This document shows positions 24,184 to 34,389 of a stretch of 64,000 nucleotides of DNA, piece by piece (the stretch's first letter is position 1; each line of letters opens with the position of its first letter). The DNA comes from Mucilaginibacter inviolabilis (GTDB taxonomy: Bacteria > Bacteroidota > Bacteroidia > Sphingobacteriales > Sphingobacteriaceae), in assembly GCF_011089895.1 (NCBI RefSeq), contig NZ_JAANAT010000007.1, positions 1 to 64,000 of the forward strand, read 5' to 3'. Below the pieces are notes generated by a model. The model did no database searches. It was not told where the DNA came from and saw only the letters and a list, made by a program, of their open reading frames with translations. The translations under genes and the position numbers were made by a program.

Positions 24184-26607
24184 ATGTTACATATGCTTAA
24201 ACCCTTACATCATCCGTTTGCTAAAAAAATACAATCGATTGCATTAATTCTATCGCTTGTTCTCTGCAGTATTTTTACGCCTGCTTTAGCGGTTGTTAAA
24301 TCATACAAGAAAGCCGACGACGGCGTTACTTTTTCTTTGGATAAAGGCTTCCTGAAAGTGCTGATACGCCGGGCAGATATCATTGAAGTGAAATACACTA
24401 TCTTTAATGCTTTTGAAACCAAACCATCCCTAGTGGTTAACAATAGCTGGAAAACCCCAACCCTTTATCAGGTTGCGGAAAATAAAGCTGAGATAACCAT
24501 CACCACAGCCAAACTAAAGGTCAGGGTAAACAAAGCCACCAACGCCATTACCTATACCGACCTCAAAGGTAATATCATTACCGCCGAAGACAGCGAAAAC
24601 AAAACCATCACCCCGGCTACTGTGGCCGGCATCAGTACCAATACCATCAGTACGCAGTTTGTTTCACCGCAAAACGAGGGCTTGTTTGGTTTGGGCTGCC
24701 ATCCGCTTGATTCTTTGTCTATCAATTATAAAGGTCGCAACCAGGATTTGCTTATTAAGTATCTTACCGGCGCTATCCCGGTTTTGTTGTCGACCAAAGG
24801 TTATGGCCTGATGTGGGACAATTATTCCGCCTCCAACTTTTACGGTGCCGAAGCGGATAATACCAAATTCAAATATGTATCCGAAAGCGGTAAACAGGTG
24901 GATTATTACTTTTTCTACGGCCCTTCATTTGATCATATCATTGATCTGTACCGTACCGCTACCGGCAAAGCACCCATGTTTGGTAAATGGGCTTTCGGTT
25001 TGTTCCAGTCGCAGGACAGGTATATGAGCGAGGAGGAGATCATCAGCGTAAAAGATAATTACCGCAACAACCATATCCCGGTTGATGTGCTGGTGCAGGA
25101 CTGGTATTACTGGGATCCGCTGCCCATCGGTTCGCATGTAATGAAACCGGAGCGTTACCCGCATCCGCATCAACTGATAGATGAATTGCACAAAGCCAAC
25201 CTGCATGCCATGATTTCGATATGGCCGGTATTTGGCAAAGGAACTCCCAACTATGATGCCCTGCAAAAAATGGGCGGTCTTACCGATATTACCTGGGACA
25301 ATGTAGTTACCCATACTTTTGACACTTACTACGATGCCCACAACCCCAAAGCCCGTGAGCTTTATTGGGATCAGGCCCGCGACAGCCTTATTAAACGTTA
25401 TGGCTGGGATGCCTGGTGGATAGATCAATGCGAGCCGGATAATGGTTCCCTGCTGGATGCCCGCCGACAAAGTAATTTTGCTATAGGCAAGGGGATCGAT
25501 TATTTTAATACTTACTCTTTACAACATACCAAAGGTGTTTACGAAGGCTGGCGCAGGGATATTCCCGGCAAGCGTGCTTTCTTTTTGGTTCGCCAGTCGT
25601 TTGCCGGCGAGCAACGCAATGCGGCCACTTTATGGTCGAGCGATATTGAATGTACTTTTAATGATTTTAAGCACCAGGTACCACAGGGCATCAACACCGG
25701 CGTATCGGGCATTCCTTACTGGACATCAGACATCGGTGGATACCATTTTCACTGGAAAGCTGCCGATTGGTCGCAGCCCGATAAGCGCGAGCTGTTTACC
25801 CGCTGGTTTCAGTTTGGTACGTTTTGCCCTATCTTCCGCATCCATGGCAAGGGCGAGCGCGCATTGTTCAGCAAAAACTGGGACGATAAAACCAAAGCTA
25901 TCCTGCTGAACTTTGATAAGCTGCGTTATCGTCTGCTGCCATACATCTATTCGCTGGCCGGTCGGGTTACTACCGATAACTACACCATTATGCGTTCGCT
26001 GGCTTTTGATTTCAGGGATGATAGTAAGGTTTATGGCATACCTGATCAGTATATGTTCGGTCCGGCATTTATGGTGAACCCGGTTACGGAGCAACTATAT
26101 ACATCGGCCGATGCTGATAAAAAAGCCAAGGCACGTCAGGTGTATTTGCCAGCTGCCAGCAAATGGTACGATTTCTGGACTGGCGAATTATTGGATGGCG
26201 GTCAAACCATCAGTGCCGCCGCCCCTATCGACATACTGCCGCTATATGTAAAAGCAGGTTCTATCATCCCCATGGGGCCGCATATGGAATACGCTACCGA
26301 AAAACCAGCCAATAACATCGAGCTGCGCATCTATCCCGGTGCCGACGGCTCGTTTAAATTTTATGAAGACGAGAACGATAATTATAACTACGAAAAAGGA
26401 CAATACGCAACTTTCAACCTAAACTGGAACGACAAAACCCGCAAACTCACCATATCCGGTACCCAAGGCAAATTTCCCGGAATGCTGAAAAGCCGCACCT
26501 TTAATATTGTGATGGTAAAAGGCAGTCACGGCGCCAATATGGAGGTAACCGATAAAGCTGATAAGGTGGTTAAATATGCAGGGAAAGCGTTGGTGGTGAA
26601 TTTGTAG
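24184..26607 (+). CDS. Glycoside hydrolase family 31 (alpha-xylosidase/alpha-glucosidase-like), secreted
   Basis: An 807-residue GH31 enzyme with an N-terminal signal segment (LILSLVLCSIFTPALA). The order is an N-terminal galactose-mutarotase-like beta domain, the (beta/alpha)8 barrel from about 260, and C-terminal beta domains. The nucleophile is Asp 414 in WWIDQCEPD and the acid/base is Asp 487 in LWSSDIECTF; SGIPYWTSDIGGY follows. It cleaves alpha-linked glucose or xylose from oligo- or polysaccharides in the periplasm. The residue after the nucleophile pair (QCEPDNG) differs from the common DMNE form, which is seen in several xylosidase-like subgroups. A DUF5916 gene follows on the same strand after a repeat. 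Confidence 0.88.
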   Translation: MLHMLKPLHHPFAKKIQSIALILSLVLCSIFTPALAVVKSYKKADDGVTFSLDKGFLKVLIRRADIIEVKYTIFNAFETKPSLVVNNSWKTPTLYQVAENKAEITITTAKLKVRVNKATNAITYTDLKGNIITAEDSENKTITPATVAGISTNTISTQFVSPQNEGLFGLGCHPLDSLSINYKGRNQDLLIKYLTGAIPVLLSTKGYGLMWDNYSASNFYGAEADNTKFKYVSESGKQVDYYFFYGPSFDHIIDLYRTATGKAPMFGKWAFGLFQSQDRYMSEEEIISVKDNYRNNHIPVDVLVQDWYYWDPLPIGSHVMKPERYPHPHQLIDELHKANLHAMISIWPVFGKGTPNYDALQKMGGLTDITWDNVVTHTFDTYYDAHNPKARELYWDQARDSLIKRYGWDAWWIDQCEPDNGSLLDARRQSNFAIGKGIDYFNTYSLQHTKGVYEGWRRDIPGKRAFFLVRQSFAGEQRNAATLWSSDIECTFNDFKHQVPQGINTGVSGIPYWTSDIGGYHFHWKAADWSQPDKRELFTRWFQFGTFCPIFRIHGKGERALFSKNWDDKTKAILLNFDKLRYRLLPYIYSLAGRVTTDNYTIMRSLAFDFRDDSKVYGIPDQYMFGPAFMVNPVTEQLYTSADADKKAKARQVYLPAASKWYDFWTGELLDGGQTISAAAPIDILPLYVKAGSIIPMGPHMEYATEKPANNIELRIYPGADGSFKFYEDENDNYNYEKGQYATFNLNWNDKTRKLTISGTQGKFPGMLKSRTFNIVMVKGSHGANMEVTDKADKVVKYAGKALVVNL

Positions 26608-26620
26608 AAATCGAAATGAT

Positions 26621-26704
26621 TGTCATGCTGAACTTGTTTCAGCATCCCACATGCAAGGTAGTATCCACTTTGCATGTGGGATCCCGAAATAAATTCGGGA
26701 TGAC
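26621..26704. repeat. Palindromic repeat, TGTCATGCTGAA family (variant centre)
   Basis: TGTCATGCTGAACTTGTTTC is mirrored by GAAATAAATTCGGGATGAC; an inner palindrome CCCACATGCAAGG/CTTTGCATGTGGG occupies the centre. It lies just after the GH31 stop and may end its transcript. Confidence 0.75.
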
Positions 26705-26793
26705 TTACTAATTTAATTTCTTCATCATTCCTTAAATCGCTAACTTACCGCAGCCAAGTAAATCGATTTATAAAACCTAACAAAGCATTAATT

Positions 26794-28968
26794 TTGAACC
26801 TTATTTATCCTTTATCACCAAGGAAATTATTAATGCTGATGGTATGCTGCCTGTTTGCTTTTACAGCATCGGCACAAAAAAAGAATGCCGCTTATCAGTA
26901 CCATATCCGTAAGGCAACCGGCCCCATAGTTATTGATGGTATGATGGATGATGCCTGGTATAAAACCGATTCCACCAGCCGTTTTTTTATGGTGCTGCCC
27001 ATGGATACCAGCAGGGCCACCCTGCAAACCCAGGTGCGGATGACCTATGATAATAACAATATTTACATTATTGCCACCTGCTATACCAGCGGACCGGGAC
27101 AGTACATGGTGGAATCCATGAAGCGTGATTTCGCCTTTCAGAAAAACGATAATTTTATCTTCTTCCTTGATCCTTTTGATGCCCGTACCGATGGTTTTAG
27201 CTTTGGCGCCAATGCCGCGGGAGGTCAATGGGACGGTACCATGTACGAAGGCGGAAAGGTGGATCTGAGTTGGGACAATAAATGGGTATCCGTAGTAAAA
27301 AACTATCCCGACCGCTGGGTATTCGAGGCGGCCATTCCATTTAAAAGTATCCGGTATAAAAAAGGTGTAGATGTATGGGGCATCAATTTTAGTCGTAACG
27401 ATCTTATAACTACCGAAAAATCTGCCTGGGCGCCCGTACCTCGTCAATTTCCGACAGCCTCGCTGGCCTACACCGGATCATTGGTTTGGGACGAACCTCC
27501 ACCCGAGGCCGGTACCAATATTTCCCTGATTCCTTATTTGCTGAGTGGTGTATCTAAAGATTACCAGGCCAAAACGGGCACGGCCTGGAAAAAAGAGGTA
27601 GGCGGCGATGCCAAAATCGGTCTGACCTCGTCCCTTAACCTCGACCTCACCGTAAACCCCGATTTTTCGCAAGTGGACGTGGACCAGCAGGTGGTTAATC
27701 TGAACCGTTATGAACTCTTCTTTCCCGAAAAACGCCAGTTCTTTTTAGAGAACGGCGACTTGTTTGCCAACTTTGGCTATTCGGATATCCGGCCATTTTT
27801 TTCGCGCCGCATCGGGTTGAATGCGCCCATTCGTTTTGGCACACGGCTCACGGGTAAGCTGGACAAAGATTGGCGTGTGGGCCTTATGGATATACAAACC
27901 GGCGAAGCAGACGCCGCAGCCATGCCTGCACAAAATTATGGCGTACTTACTCTGCAGCGCCGGGTATTTGCCCGCTCCAATATCGGCTTTATGTTTATCA
28001 ATAAAGATGCTACAGGTACTGCTACGCCTGGCAACCAGTACAACCGTAACGTGGGTATGGAATTTAACCTGGCATCATCCAACAACTTACTTACGGGTAA
28101 ATTGTTAGGCATCAAATCATTTACACCAGGATTGAAAGGGCGTGATCTGGTAGTTGCAGGTCACTTACAATACCTTAGCAAATACTGGACGGCTTATCTG
28201 CAGGACGAATTCGTGGGCAAAAACTACACCGCCGGGGTAGGCTATGTACCGCGGACGGGTTATAACAAGATCAGTCCGCTGTTGCTACGCAATTTCTTTC
28301 CAAAATCGGGCGGAATACTGAGTCATGGCGTACAACTGGTATCCAATTATTATTTCGACGAAAGCTTTAAGCGTACCGATAACGAAAGCACCCTCTCCTA
28401 TCTCATCACCCTGCGTAACCGCAGCACGTTTACGCTATCGGCCATTAACGATTATATCAAACTGCTGGTACCCTTTGACCCGACCAATACCGGTAAACCA
28501 CAGTTACCCATTGGTACCGAAAATCATTGGAACACCGTCGACGCGCAGTTTGTATCCAAGCCCCAGGCCTTGTTTACTTACCTGGCCGAAACCGCTTACG
28601 GTGGCTATTACCAAAACGGTCATAAAACTACTGTTACTATGCAGTTGGGTTACCGCTTTCAGCCTTATGTAAACATTGCCGTTAACAGCTCTTTTAACGA
28701 TCTACGGATGGCACAGCCTTATGGCAATACCAGTTTCTGGCTTATTGGCCCGCGTACCGATATTACGGTAAGCAACAAGCTTTATTTTACTACCTACATA
28801 CAATACAACGGACAGATCCGCAATATCAATACCAATATCCGTATGCAATGGCGCTACAAACCGGCATCCGACTTTTTTATTGTTTATGGCGATAACAACA
28901 CGCCATCCCCATTCACGGTCAAGAACCGGCAGCTGGTAGTGAAGTGGACGTACTGGTGTAATTTGTAG
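26794..28968 (+). CDS. DUF5916 outer-membrane protein with CBM9-like domain
   Basis: A 724-residue protein: signal peptide (MLMVCCLFAFTASAQ), an N-terminal CBM9-like sugar-binding domain (about 35-220, with IDGMMDDAWYKTD and the characteristic FEAAIPFKSIRY), then a beta-barrel of about 480 residues opened by SLNLDLTVNPDFSQVDVDQQ and RYELFFPEKRQFFLENGDLF, which are diagnostic for DUF5916. The protein ends in aromatic strands as outer-membrane proteins do. A TTG at 26794 supplies the basic n-region (PRKLL) of the signal peptide; ATG 26833 is the next in-frame start. The family occurs beside carbohydrate enzymes in Bacteroidota, but its transport or enzymatic role is unknown. Confidence 0.83.
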   Translation: MNLIYPLSPRKLLMLMVCCLFAFTASAQKKNAAYQYHIRKATGPIVIDGMMDDAWYKTDSTSRFFMVLPMDTSRATLQTQVRMTYDNNNIYIIATCYTSGPGQYMVESMKRDFAFQKNDNFIFFLDPFDARTDGFSFGANAAGGQWDGTMYEGGKVDLSWDNKWVSVVKNYPDRWVFEAAIPFKSIRYKKGVDVWGINFSRNDLITTEKSAWAPVPRQFPTASLAYTGSLVWDEPPPEAGTNISLIPYLLSGVSKDYQAKTGTAWKKEVGGDAKIGLTSSLNLDLTVNPDFSQVDVDQQVVNLNRYELFFPEKRQFFLENGDLFANFGYSDIRPFFSRRIGLNAPIRFGTRLTGKLDKDWRVGLMDIQTGEADAAAMPAQNYGVLTLQRRVFARSNIGFMFINKDATGTATPGNQYNRNVGMEFNLASSNNLLTGKLLGIKSFTPGLKGRDLVVAGHLQYLSKYWTAYLQDEFVGKNYTAGVGYVPRTGYNKISPLLLRNFFPKSGGILSHGVQLVSNYYFDESFKRTDNESTLSYLITLRNRSTFTLSAINDYIKLLVPFDPTNTGKPQLPIGTENHWNTVDAQFVSKPQALFTYLAETAYGGYYQNGHKTTVTMQLGYRFQPYVNIAVNSSFNDLRMAQPYGNTSFWLIGPRTDITVSNKLYFTTYIQYNGQIRNINTNIRMQWRYKPASDFFIVYGDNNTPSPFTVKNRQLVVKWTYWCNL

Positions 28969-28973
28969 CATTA

Positions 28974-29119
28974 CTCCTCTCGCAGTCGCTCGGCTCCAGC
29001 CGAGTGACGACTATTTGCAGGCCTCTGGCCTGCGATTCAAGTATAGCCTTGTTTTTCACAGCGGCCGGAGGCCGGGTTATAATTGTCACTCGGCAAGAGC
29101 CGAGCGACGGCGGAGAGGA
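28974..29119. repeat. Long imperfect palindrome after the DUF5916 gene
   Basis: CTCCTCTCGCAGTCGCTCGG and GAGCCGAGCGACGGCGGAGAGG form outer arms; inside are GGCTCCAGCCGAGTGAC/GTCACTCGGCAAGAGCC and GCAGGCCTC/GAGGCCGGG pairs. It probably folds as a large stem after the DUF5916 stop. The rest of the 28969-29364 gap is the next repeat and an AT-rich promoter region. Confidence 0.7.
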
Positions 29120-29134
29120 ATGACAAATCTACTT

Positions 29135-29280
29135 CATGTCATTGCGAGGAGGAACGACGAAGTAATCTCGTAGCTATTCTTATCCATGAGAACGCGAGGA
29201 GATTATTAATGTTGTTAATTTTTTTAGGTATTAATGAACTCCCTGCGGTCGGTTGTCCACGCTGCGCTCGCAATGACATG
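29135..29280. repeat. Palindromic repeat, CATTGCGAGG/GCAATGACA family (long-centre variant)
   Basis: CATGTCATTGCGAGGAGGAA to GCTGCGCTCGCAATGACAT. The centre includes CGAGGAGATTATTAATGTTG and ATTAATGAACTCCCTGCGGT, which match the reverse complement of the centre of 16471-16611. These two copies are thus a subtype. Confidence 0.85.
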
Positions 29281-29364
29281 GTTTTATTATTATATTTTGT
29301 TTTAACTCTGTTACATGGTTTTAAAAGTTAAAACACATATTTTTGGGTTCTACCCGTTTACCCC

Positions 29365-31452
29365 ATGTTAAAAACTTATACAACCTTATTTTTCACATTT
29401 ATTGCAGCGGCAAACGCTATCGCACAAACTTCAAAAACCACATCCAAAAGAGATACCACCCATTTGCAAACAGTTACTGTTAAAGGTTATCTGAGTGAGC
29501 AACCGGTGCTCAGCGTTCCCGCTTCGGTGAGTGTGTTGGGTGCTGCGCAGTTAAAGCTTCAGCCCGATAATTCATTTGTGAGCGCGTTGAATACCGTGCC
29601 GGGCGTACGGGCCGAGGAACGTTCGCCGGGCAGTTATCGCTTATCTATCAGGGGGAGTTTGCTGCGATCGCCTTTTGGGGTGCGGGATGTAAAAATTTAC
29701 TTTGACGAAATTCCATTGACCGATGCCGGCGGCAATACTTATTTGAACGCGGTAGATATTGCCAGCGTACCCGGTATCGAGCTATTAAAAGGTCCCGATG
29801 GCAGCTTATTTGGCGCCAACTCGGGCGGAGTAATGTTGCTGAGCCCGGTAAACCGGCATGCCGATACCAGTTACCGGTCTATTGGCATCAATACCGGCTC
29901 CTACGGACTTTTTCATGAAAAGGCCAGCATACAGCAGCAGTTTGGCAAAAACCTGCTGAGTATTAATCAAAGTTACCAGGCTTATCAGGGCTATAGGCAA
30001 AACAGTAACATGAGCCGCAACTATATACAGGTGGCCGATAAATGGAACTACAGCGGCAAAAACGAGCTGCGTTTCCTGGGTCTGTACTCTAACCTGGCTT
30101 ATGAAACTCCAGGCGGATTAAATCTTGCCCAGTTCAATGCCGACCCGCGCCTGGCAAGGCAACCTACACCAACTATTCCCGGGGCTATACAACAACGCAT
30201 CGGTATCACTACCAAAATGTACCTGGGTGGTTTGGTGAATGAGTACCACTTCAGCGATCGCATCCGTAACGTATTATCTGTTTTTGGCAGTCATGTTGAT
30301 TTTGCCAATCCATTCATCACCAATTATGAGCAGCGCGGCGAAAACACTTTTGGTTTCCGTACCTATTTTGAACTGGCCGGTTTGCCTCACCAAAACATCA
30401 ACTGGAAAGTAAACCTGGGTATGGAGTGGCAGCAAACTAATTCTGTGATCAGTAATTATGGTAATAAGGGCGGCGTAAAAGACACTACACAAACCAGCGA
30501 TTATATCCACACCAACCAACATTTTATATTTGCCCGCTACTCAGCCGATATTTATAAGCGCCTGCACCTGGAGGCTGCCCTGAGCCTGAACTGGTATGGC
30601 TATGATTTCAAGAATATCTATCCATTGGCGCAAACGAGCTTTACCAATCGTGATTTTACACCGCAGCTCATGCCAAGATTGGCTCTGAGCTACCAGGTAA
30701 CCAATAACTTTATCTGGCGCGCATCGGTGAGCCGGGGATACTCCACTCCTACTACTGCAGAGGTGCGACCGACAGACAATATTGTGAATACATCACTGCA
30801 GGCCCAAACCGGCTGGAACTATGAAACCGGGTTCCGCCTGCGCAATCAGGACGAGACGTTATTTCTGGATGTATCGGCGTTTTACTACCGTATCAGCAAC
30901 GCTATTGTGCGGCGTGTAAATGCGGACGAAACGGAGCACTATATTAACGCAGGAGGCACCAATCAGCCGGGAGTTGAACTATCATTTACCGATTGGTTGA
31001 TCCGGCCAAACAGTACTCACTTTGTAAGAGGGTTGCAGTTTAATGAATCGTACACTCTGAGTAAGTTTACGTTCAGAAATTATGTAGATGCGGTAACCAA
31101 CGCCAGTTACTCGGGGAATAACCTCACTGGTGTGCCACAAAATGTGTTCGTGAGCAGTTTGCAATTGCGGGTACCATGTAACTTGTCGGTATTTGCCCAG
31201 CATAATTACACCTCCAAAATTCCGCTGAATGATGGCAACACGGTTTATGCCGGGAGCTATAACCTGCTACAGGCCAAAGTAAGCTGGCAACCCACCATCG
31301 GTCACAAAACCCACCTGGAAATTTATGCCGGTGCCGATAATATCCTGAACCAGAAATACAGCCTGGGCAACGATCTCAACGCCGTAGGCAACCGCTACTA
31401 TAATGCATCGCCATTGCGGAATTATACCGTGGGGATGGGGGTGGTGTTTTAG
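29365..31452 (+). CDS. TonB-dependent outer-membrane receptor
   Basis: A 695-residue receptor with a signal peptide (MLKTYTTLFFTFIAAANAIA). The TonB-box region follows (HLQTVTVKGYLSEQP), then the plug domain (about 55-160) with ALNTVPGVRAEERSPG, SYRLSIRGSLLRSP and the plug-end motif IELLKGPDGSLFGANSGGV, then a 22-strand-type barrel ending in a terminal aromatic strand (NYTVGMGVVF). There is no N-terminal carboxypeptidase-like domain and no SusD neighbour, so it belongs to the FecA/siderophore-like class rather than SusC. Substrate unknown. It is monocistronic, flanked by repeats. Confidence 0.88.
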   Translation: MLKTYTTLFFTFIAAANAIAQTSKTTSKRDTTHLQTVTVKGYLSEQPVLSVPASVSVLGAAQLKLQPDNSFVSALNTVPGVRAEERSPGSYRLSIRGSLLRSPFGVRDVKIYFDEIPLTDAGGNTYLNAVDIASVPGIELLKGPDGSLFGANSGGVMLLSPVNRHADTSYRSIGINTGSYGLFHEKASIQQQFGKNLLSINQSYQAYQGYRQNSNMSRNYIQVADKWNYSGKNELRFLGLYSNLAYETPGGLNLAQFNADPRLARQPTPTIPGAIQQRIGITTKMYLGGLVNEYHFSDRIRNVLSVFGSHVDFANPFITNYEQRGENTFGFRTYFELAGLPHQNINWKVNLGMEWQQTNSVISNYGNKGGVKDTTQTSDYIHTNQHFIFARYSADIYKRLHLEAALSLNWYGYDFKNIYPLAQTSFTNRDFTPQLMPRLALSYQVTNNFIWRASVSRGYSTPTTAEVRPTDNIVNTSLQAQTGWNYETGFRLRNQDETLFLDVSAFYYRISNAIVRRVNADETEHYINAGGTNQPGVELSFTDWLIRPNSTHFVRGLQFNESYTLSKFTFRNYVDAVTNASYSGNNLTGVPQNVFVSSLQLRVPCNLSVFAQHNYTSKIPLNDGNTVYAGSYNLLQAKVSWQPTIGHKTHLEIYAGADNILNQKYSLGNDLNAVGNRYYNASPLRNYTVGMGVVF

Positions 31453-31502
31453 ACGGATAGTCCATGGACGATGGTCGATAGTCCATAGCGCTTTTGGATA
31501 AT

Positions 31503-31674
31503 AAAAGAAGAGACGCATGTGATGCGTCTCTACGTTTCATTTTTGTAGAGACACATTACATGTGTCTCTTTTTTCATTCAAGCCGTTGTTGGTGTTGTCA
31601 CCAACAACTCTTCCTTTTTTATATAACTGAAGTGCGAATCAGACGAATACATTTGTTGGTGACAACACCAACAA
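31503..31674. terminator. Cluster of four hairpins between TonB receptor and hexosaminidase
   Basis: From left to right: GAGACGCAT-GTG-ATGCGTCTC, GAGACACAT-TAC-ATGTGTCTC followed by TTTTTTC, then GTTGTTGGTG-TTGT-CACCAACAAC and TTGTTGGTG-ACAA-CACCAACAA. The first is the same hairpin as the parE terminator. The last two share the stem, and their loops are complementary (TTGT and ACAA), so one is the inverted copy of the other. The T-run serves the plus strand; the minus-strand gene converges here. Confidence 0.75.
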
Positions 31675-31716
31675 AGCGCGGGTTCTCGTATTCAATAGCT
31701 AACCGGAAACTGCAAT

Positions 31717-34293
31717 CTACGGATTCAAACTATTGCTTCCGCCTTCGGCTACATTACCGCCGCGCCCCTTTACATCAAACGCACGGAACTTGATTACGCC
31801 ACCATTATAATTTACCGGACCGGTATATACTTTGCTTTTATCATCAGGCTCTTTACCATTGGTGGTATAGCGGATAGTTAAGCCCGGATAATCAATATTG
31901 CTCAGGTATTTGCCATCCTGCAGGCTGATGCCCGGCTTAGGGATACGGTAATTATAACCACCTTCGTAATAGCTTAAACGCGGCAATTCTCGTTTACCCA
32001 ATACATTCAAAAAGCCCGACCAGGCTGTTTCGTATTCCTGCTTTGCTTTCACCGGATCTGTTTCGGTAGCCCATTGCGGATCTGCCGCCCAGGCACGCTC
32101 GGCAAGCGCCAGTAAACGCGGGAATATCATATAATCCATACGCTCGGTGCTCTTCACTGTTTCGGCCCAAAGCGCGCCTTGTAAACCCACGATGTTGCCT
32201 TTGCCATAATCGGTAAGGCGTTGTTTGCCGATGAATAGCGAGCGGTTAATGGGGTTGCCATTTTTATCTACGTCGGCATTTTTGAAATAATCAAATGGAA
32301 TAAAGGAGTAAAATTTATCGATACCCAAAAACGCGCCCCAGTAATAGCCCGGCTCATCAAATGATTTGTAGCTGGCCATATCAAAATACAAATTGGTAAC
32401 ACAGGTAAGCACCACTTTATAACCGGCATTGGCTAAACGGTAGGCCAGATCTTCCTGCCCGTCGCCCAGCACGTTGTTCCACACATCGGCTTGCAGATGT
32501 TCCTTGGTAAAATCGGGATTGGGTACATAAGCCGGGTGACCATCCAGCGTGGTTTTACGCAGGGCCATTTCTTCCCAGCCAGAAAGCAAAAGGCCTTTAG
32601 CTTTTAATATATCATTTACACGGCCGTAAAAGTAATACCACAGATCGTTAGTTCCTTTTATTTCCGGATGGCTAGCCTTTAAAGCCAGATAAGCAGGTGA
32701 CTTTTCCCACACATGTGCGGGTACTTCATCGCCGCCAAAATGGATGGTTTGCAGCGGCGCACCGGCTTCTTTGTAAAGAGCGGCAATGTCATCCACTACG
32801 GTTGATACAAAATTATAGGTTGATGGCAGCGACACATCGATCACGTTATCGTTCCAATATTGTACGGAGCGATATTCAGATTTATCGTTCAAATCACGCA
32901 GCAGATATTTTTCTGCTTCGGCCTTTTTACCCTCGGCCAGCAGGCGATCATACCGGGCATCCATCGCTTTGATAGGCGCACGGGCATGGCCGGGTGTTTC
33001 AATCTCCGGGATCACCGCAATGTGGCGATCGGTAGCGTATCTTAATATCTCGATATAATCGGCCCGGCTGTAAAAACCTGTACCAACAGTATTATTTATA
33101 TCAGGACCGGAACCGTGCGATGCCGGTAAAAAATGTTTACTATCCAAAGTATGGCCCCGTTTACTACCAACTGTAGTTAGCTCGGGCAGCGACGGTAATT
33201 CCAGGCGCCAGCCTTCATCATCGGTTAAATGAAAGTGCAGGGTATTTAGTTTATACAGGCTCATGGCTTCCAGCAGTTTCAGTACCTGTTTTTTAGGTTG
33301 AAAGTTACGGGCCACATCCAGCATCACAGCACGATAGGCGAAACGGGGCTCATCCTTAATTTCGGCACAAGGTATTTCAATACTTTTTTTCGGATCGGCT
33401 AATGCAGCCGGAGGTATCATAGTTTTTAACGACTGTATCGCGTAAAAAGCACCCGTATTGGTAGATGCAAAAATATGTATGCCCGTTGGCGTGATGCTTA
33501 ACTCATAGCCTTCGGCACTTAGCCCTTCTTTATATTTAATCACTATGGTTTTAAGCGAACCCGGCTTGTTTTCGTTTTTCGACTTGTGATTATCCAGCGA
33601 AGCAATATAATCTGTGAGCAGGCGCGATTCCTTTTCAAATTTTTTATCTGAAAAACCAGCCACTGGTGCTGGATTATTTAAAATCAGGTATTGACCAGCC
33701 CCGGTTTCCTGGTAGCTTGCGGGAGTAGGAAAAACTTTAGTTAGCTGGTCGGCCGGGATATCAGCAATGTTCTTATTTCTATCGAAAACAATTTCAGGAG
33801 TAATCAAACCCTGGTAAGTAGGTTTATATGGCTCAATGGTAAACGAGGTGATAGAATATCCTTTTTCGGGCTGCGCGTCCCAAACCAGGTAAATTCCTTC
33901 GGGTGCATCGGTGGCGTTTACTACGGGGTCGTCATTAATATATTCAATACGGGTAGATGCGCCGGGTTTTAATTCCTTAAAACCATCGGTTGGAGTAATG
34001 CTGTACAGATCACCATTAACCTGGTTTATTTTAGCATTGTTACTTACTGCTTGCTGAGAAAAACCACGGCCCGAGTTAAAGTAAAATTTCCACCCGCCGG
34101 CAGGCAATACTTCATGCCCGCTATTGGTGATAATCAGCGCGGTAAGCGCTTGATTCTTGTTCTGGTAATGATTATCAACCACCTGCCAGGTAATGTGCAG
34201 ATCGGCAACATTAAACTTAATGTCCTGATGAAGGGTAAAAGCCGTACTCATGAAAAATACAGCAACCAGCATTGTTGTGATAATTTTGCGCAT
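31717..34293 (-). CDS. Beta-N-acetylhexosaminidase, GH20 (chitobiase type), secreted
   Basis: An 858-residue enzyme that removes terminal GlcNAc from chitooligosaccharides or glycans. Domain order: signal peptide (MRKIITTMLVAVFFMSTAFT), an N-terminal chitobiase carbohydrate-binding domain (about 28-165), the GH20b alpha/beta domain (about 180-310), the catalytic barrel (about 320-720) with RNFQPKKQVL, LHFHLTDDEGWRLE and the Asp-Glu pair in HFGGDEVP (about 517-524), and a C-terminal beta domain (about 780-858) with GLTIRYTTNGKEPD. The full chitobiase architecture is present and no residue of the active site is missing. It works outside the cytoplasm and its product could be metabolised through NagB. 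Monocistronic. Confidence 0.93.
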   Translation of the reverse strand: MRKIITTMLVAVFFMSTAFTLHQDIKFNVADLHITWQVVDNHYQNKNQALTALIITNSGHEVLPAGGWKFYFNSGRGFSQQAVSNNAKINQVNGDLYSITPTDGFKELKPGASTRIEYINDDPVVNATDAPEGIYLVWDAQPEKGYSITSFTIEPYKPTYQGLITPEIVFDRNKNIADIPADQLTKVFPTPASYQETGAGQYLILNNPAPVAGFSDKKFEKESRLLTDYIASLDNHKSKNENKPGSLKTIVIKYKEGLSAEGYELSITPTGIHIFASTNTGAFYAIQSLKTMIPPAALADPKKSIEIPCAEIKDEPRFAYRAVMLDVARNFQPKKQVLKLLEAMSLYKLNTLHFHLTDDEGWRLELPSLPELTTVGSKRGHTLDSKHFLPASHGSGPDINNTVGTGFYSRADYIEILRYATDRHIAVIPEIETPGHARAPIKAMDARYDRLLAEGKKAEAEKYLLRDLNDKSEYRSVQYWNDNVIDVSLPSTYNFVSTVVDDIAALYKEAGAPLQTIHFGGDEVPAHVWEKSPAYLALKASHPEIKGTNDLWYYFYGRVNDILKAKGLLLSGWEEMALRKTTLDGHPAYVPNPDFTKEHLQADVWNNVLGDGQEDLAYRLANAGYKVVLTCVTNLYFDMASYKSFDEPGYYWGAFLGIDKFYSFIPFDYFKNADVDKNGNPINRSLFIGKQRLTDYGKGNIVGLQGALWAETVKSTERMDYMIFPRLLALAERAWAADPQWATETDPVKAKQEYETAWSGFLNVLGKRELPRLSYYEGGYNYRIPKPGISLQDGKYLSNIDYPGLTIRYTTNGKEPDDKSKVYTGPVNYNGGVIKFRAFDVKGRGGNVAEGGSNSLNP

Positions 34294-34389
34294 AGTATAA
34301 TCGTGATTGATAATAGATTGAATGGTAAATATAATTTAACATTTCAATTTTAACTATACTTTTTAAATAATTTTAAGAAGATGTTTTTG

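Noticed and set aside
24184..28968. GH31 and DUF5916 genes as one operon
   Set aside because: A palindromic repeat and 186 bases separate them and there is no sign of coupling; cotranscription is possible but unsupported.
29083..29331. ORF of 82 codons on the plus strand
   Set aside because: Entirely within the CATTGCGAGG repeat and neighbouring palindrome.
31494..31793. Plus-strand ORF of 99 codons
   Set aside because: It crosses four hairpins and the end of the GH20 gene on the other strand.
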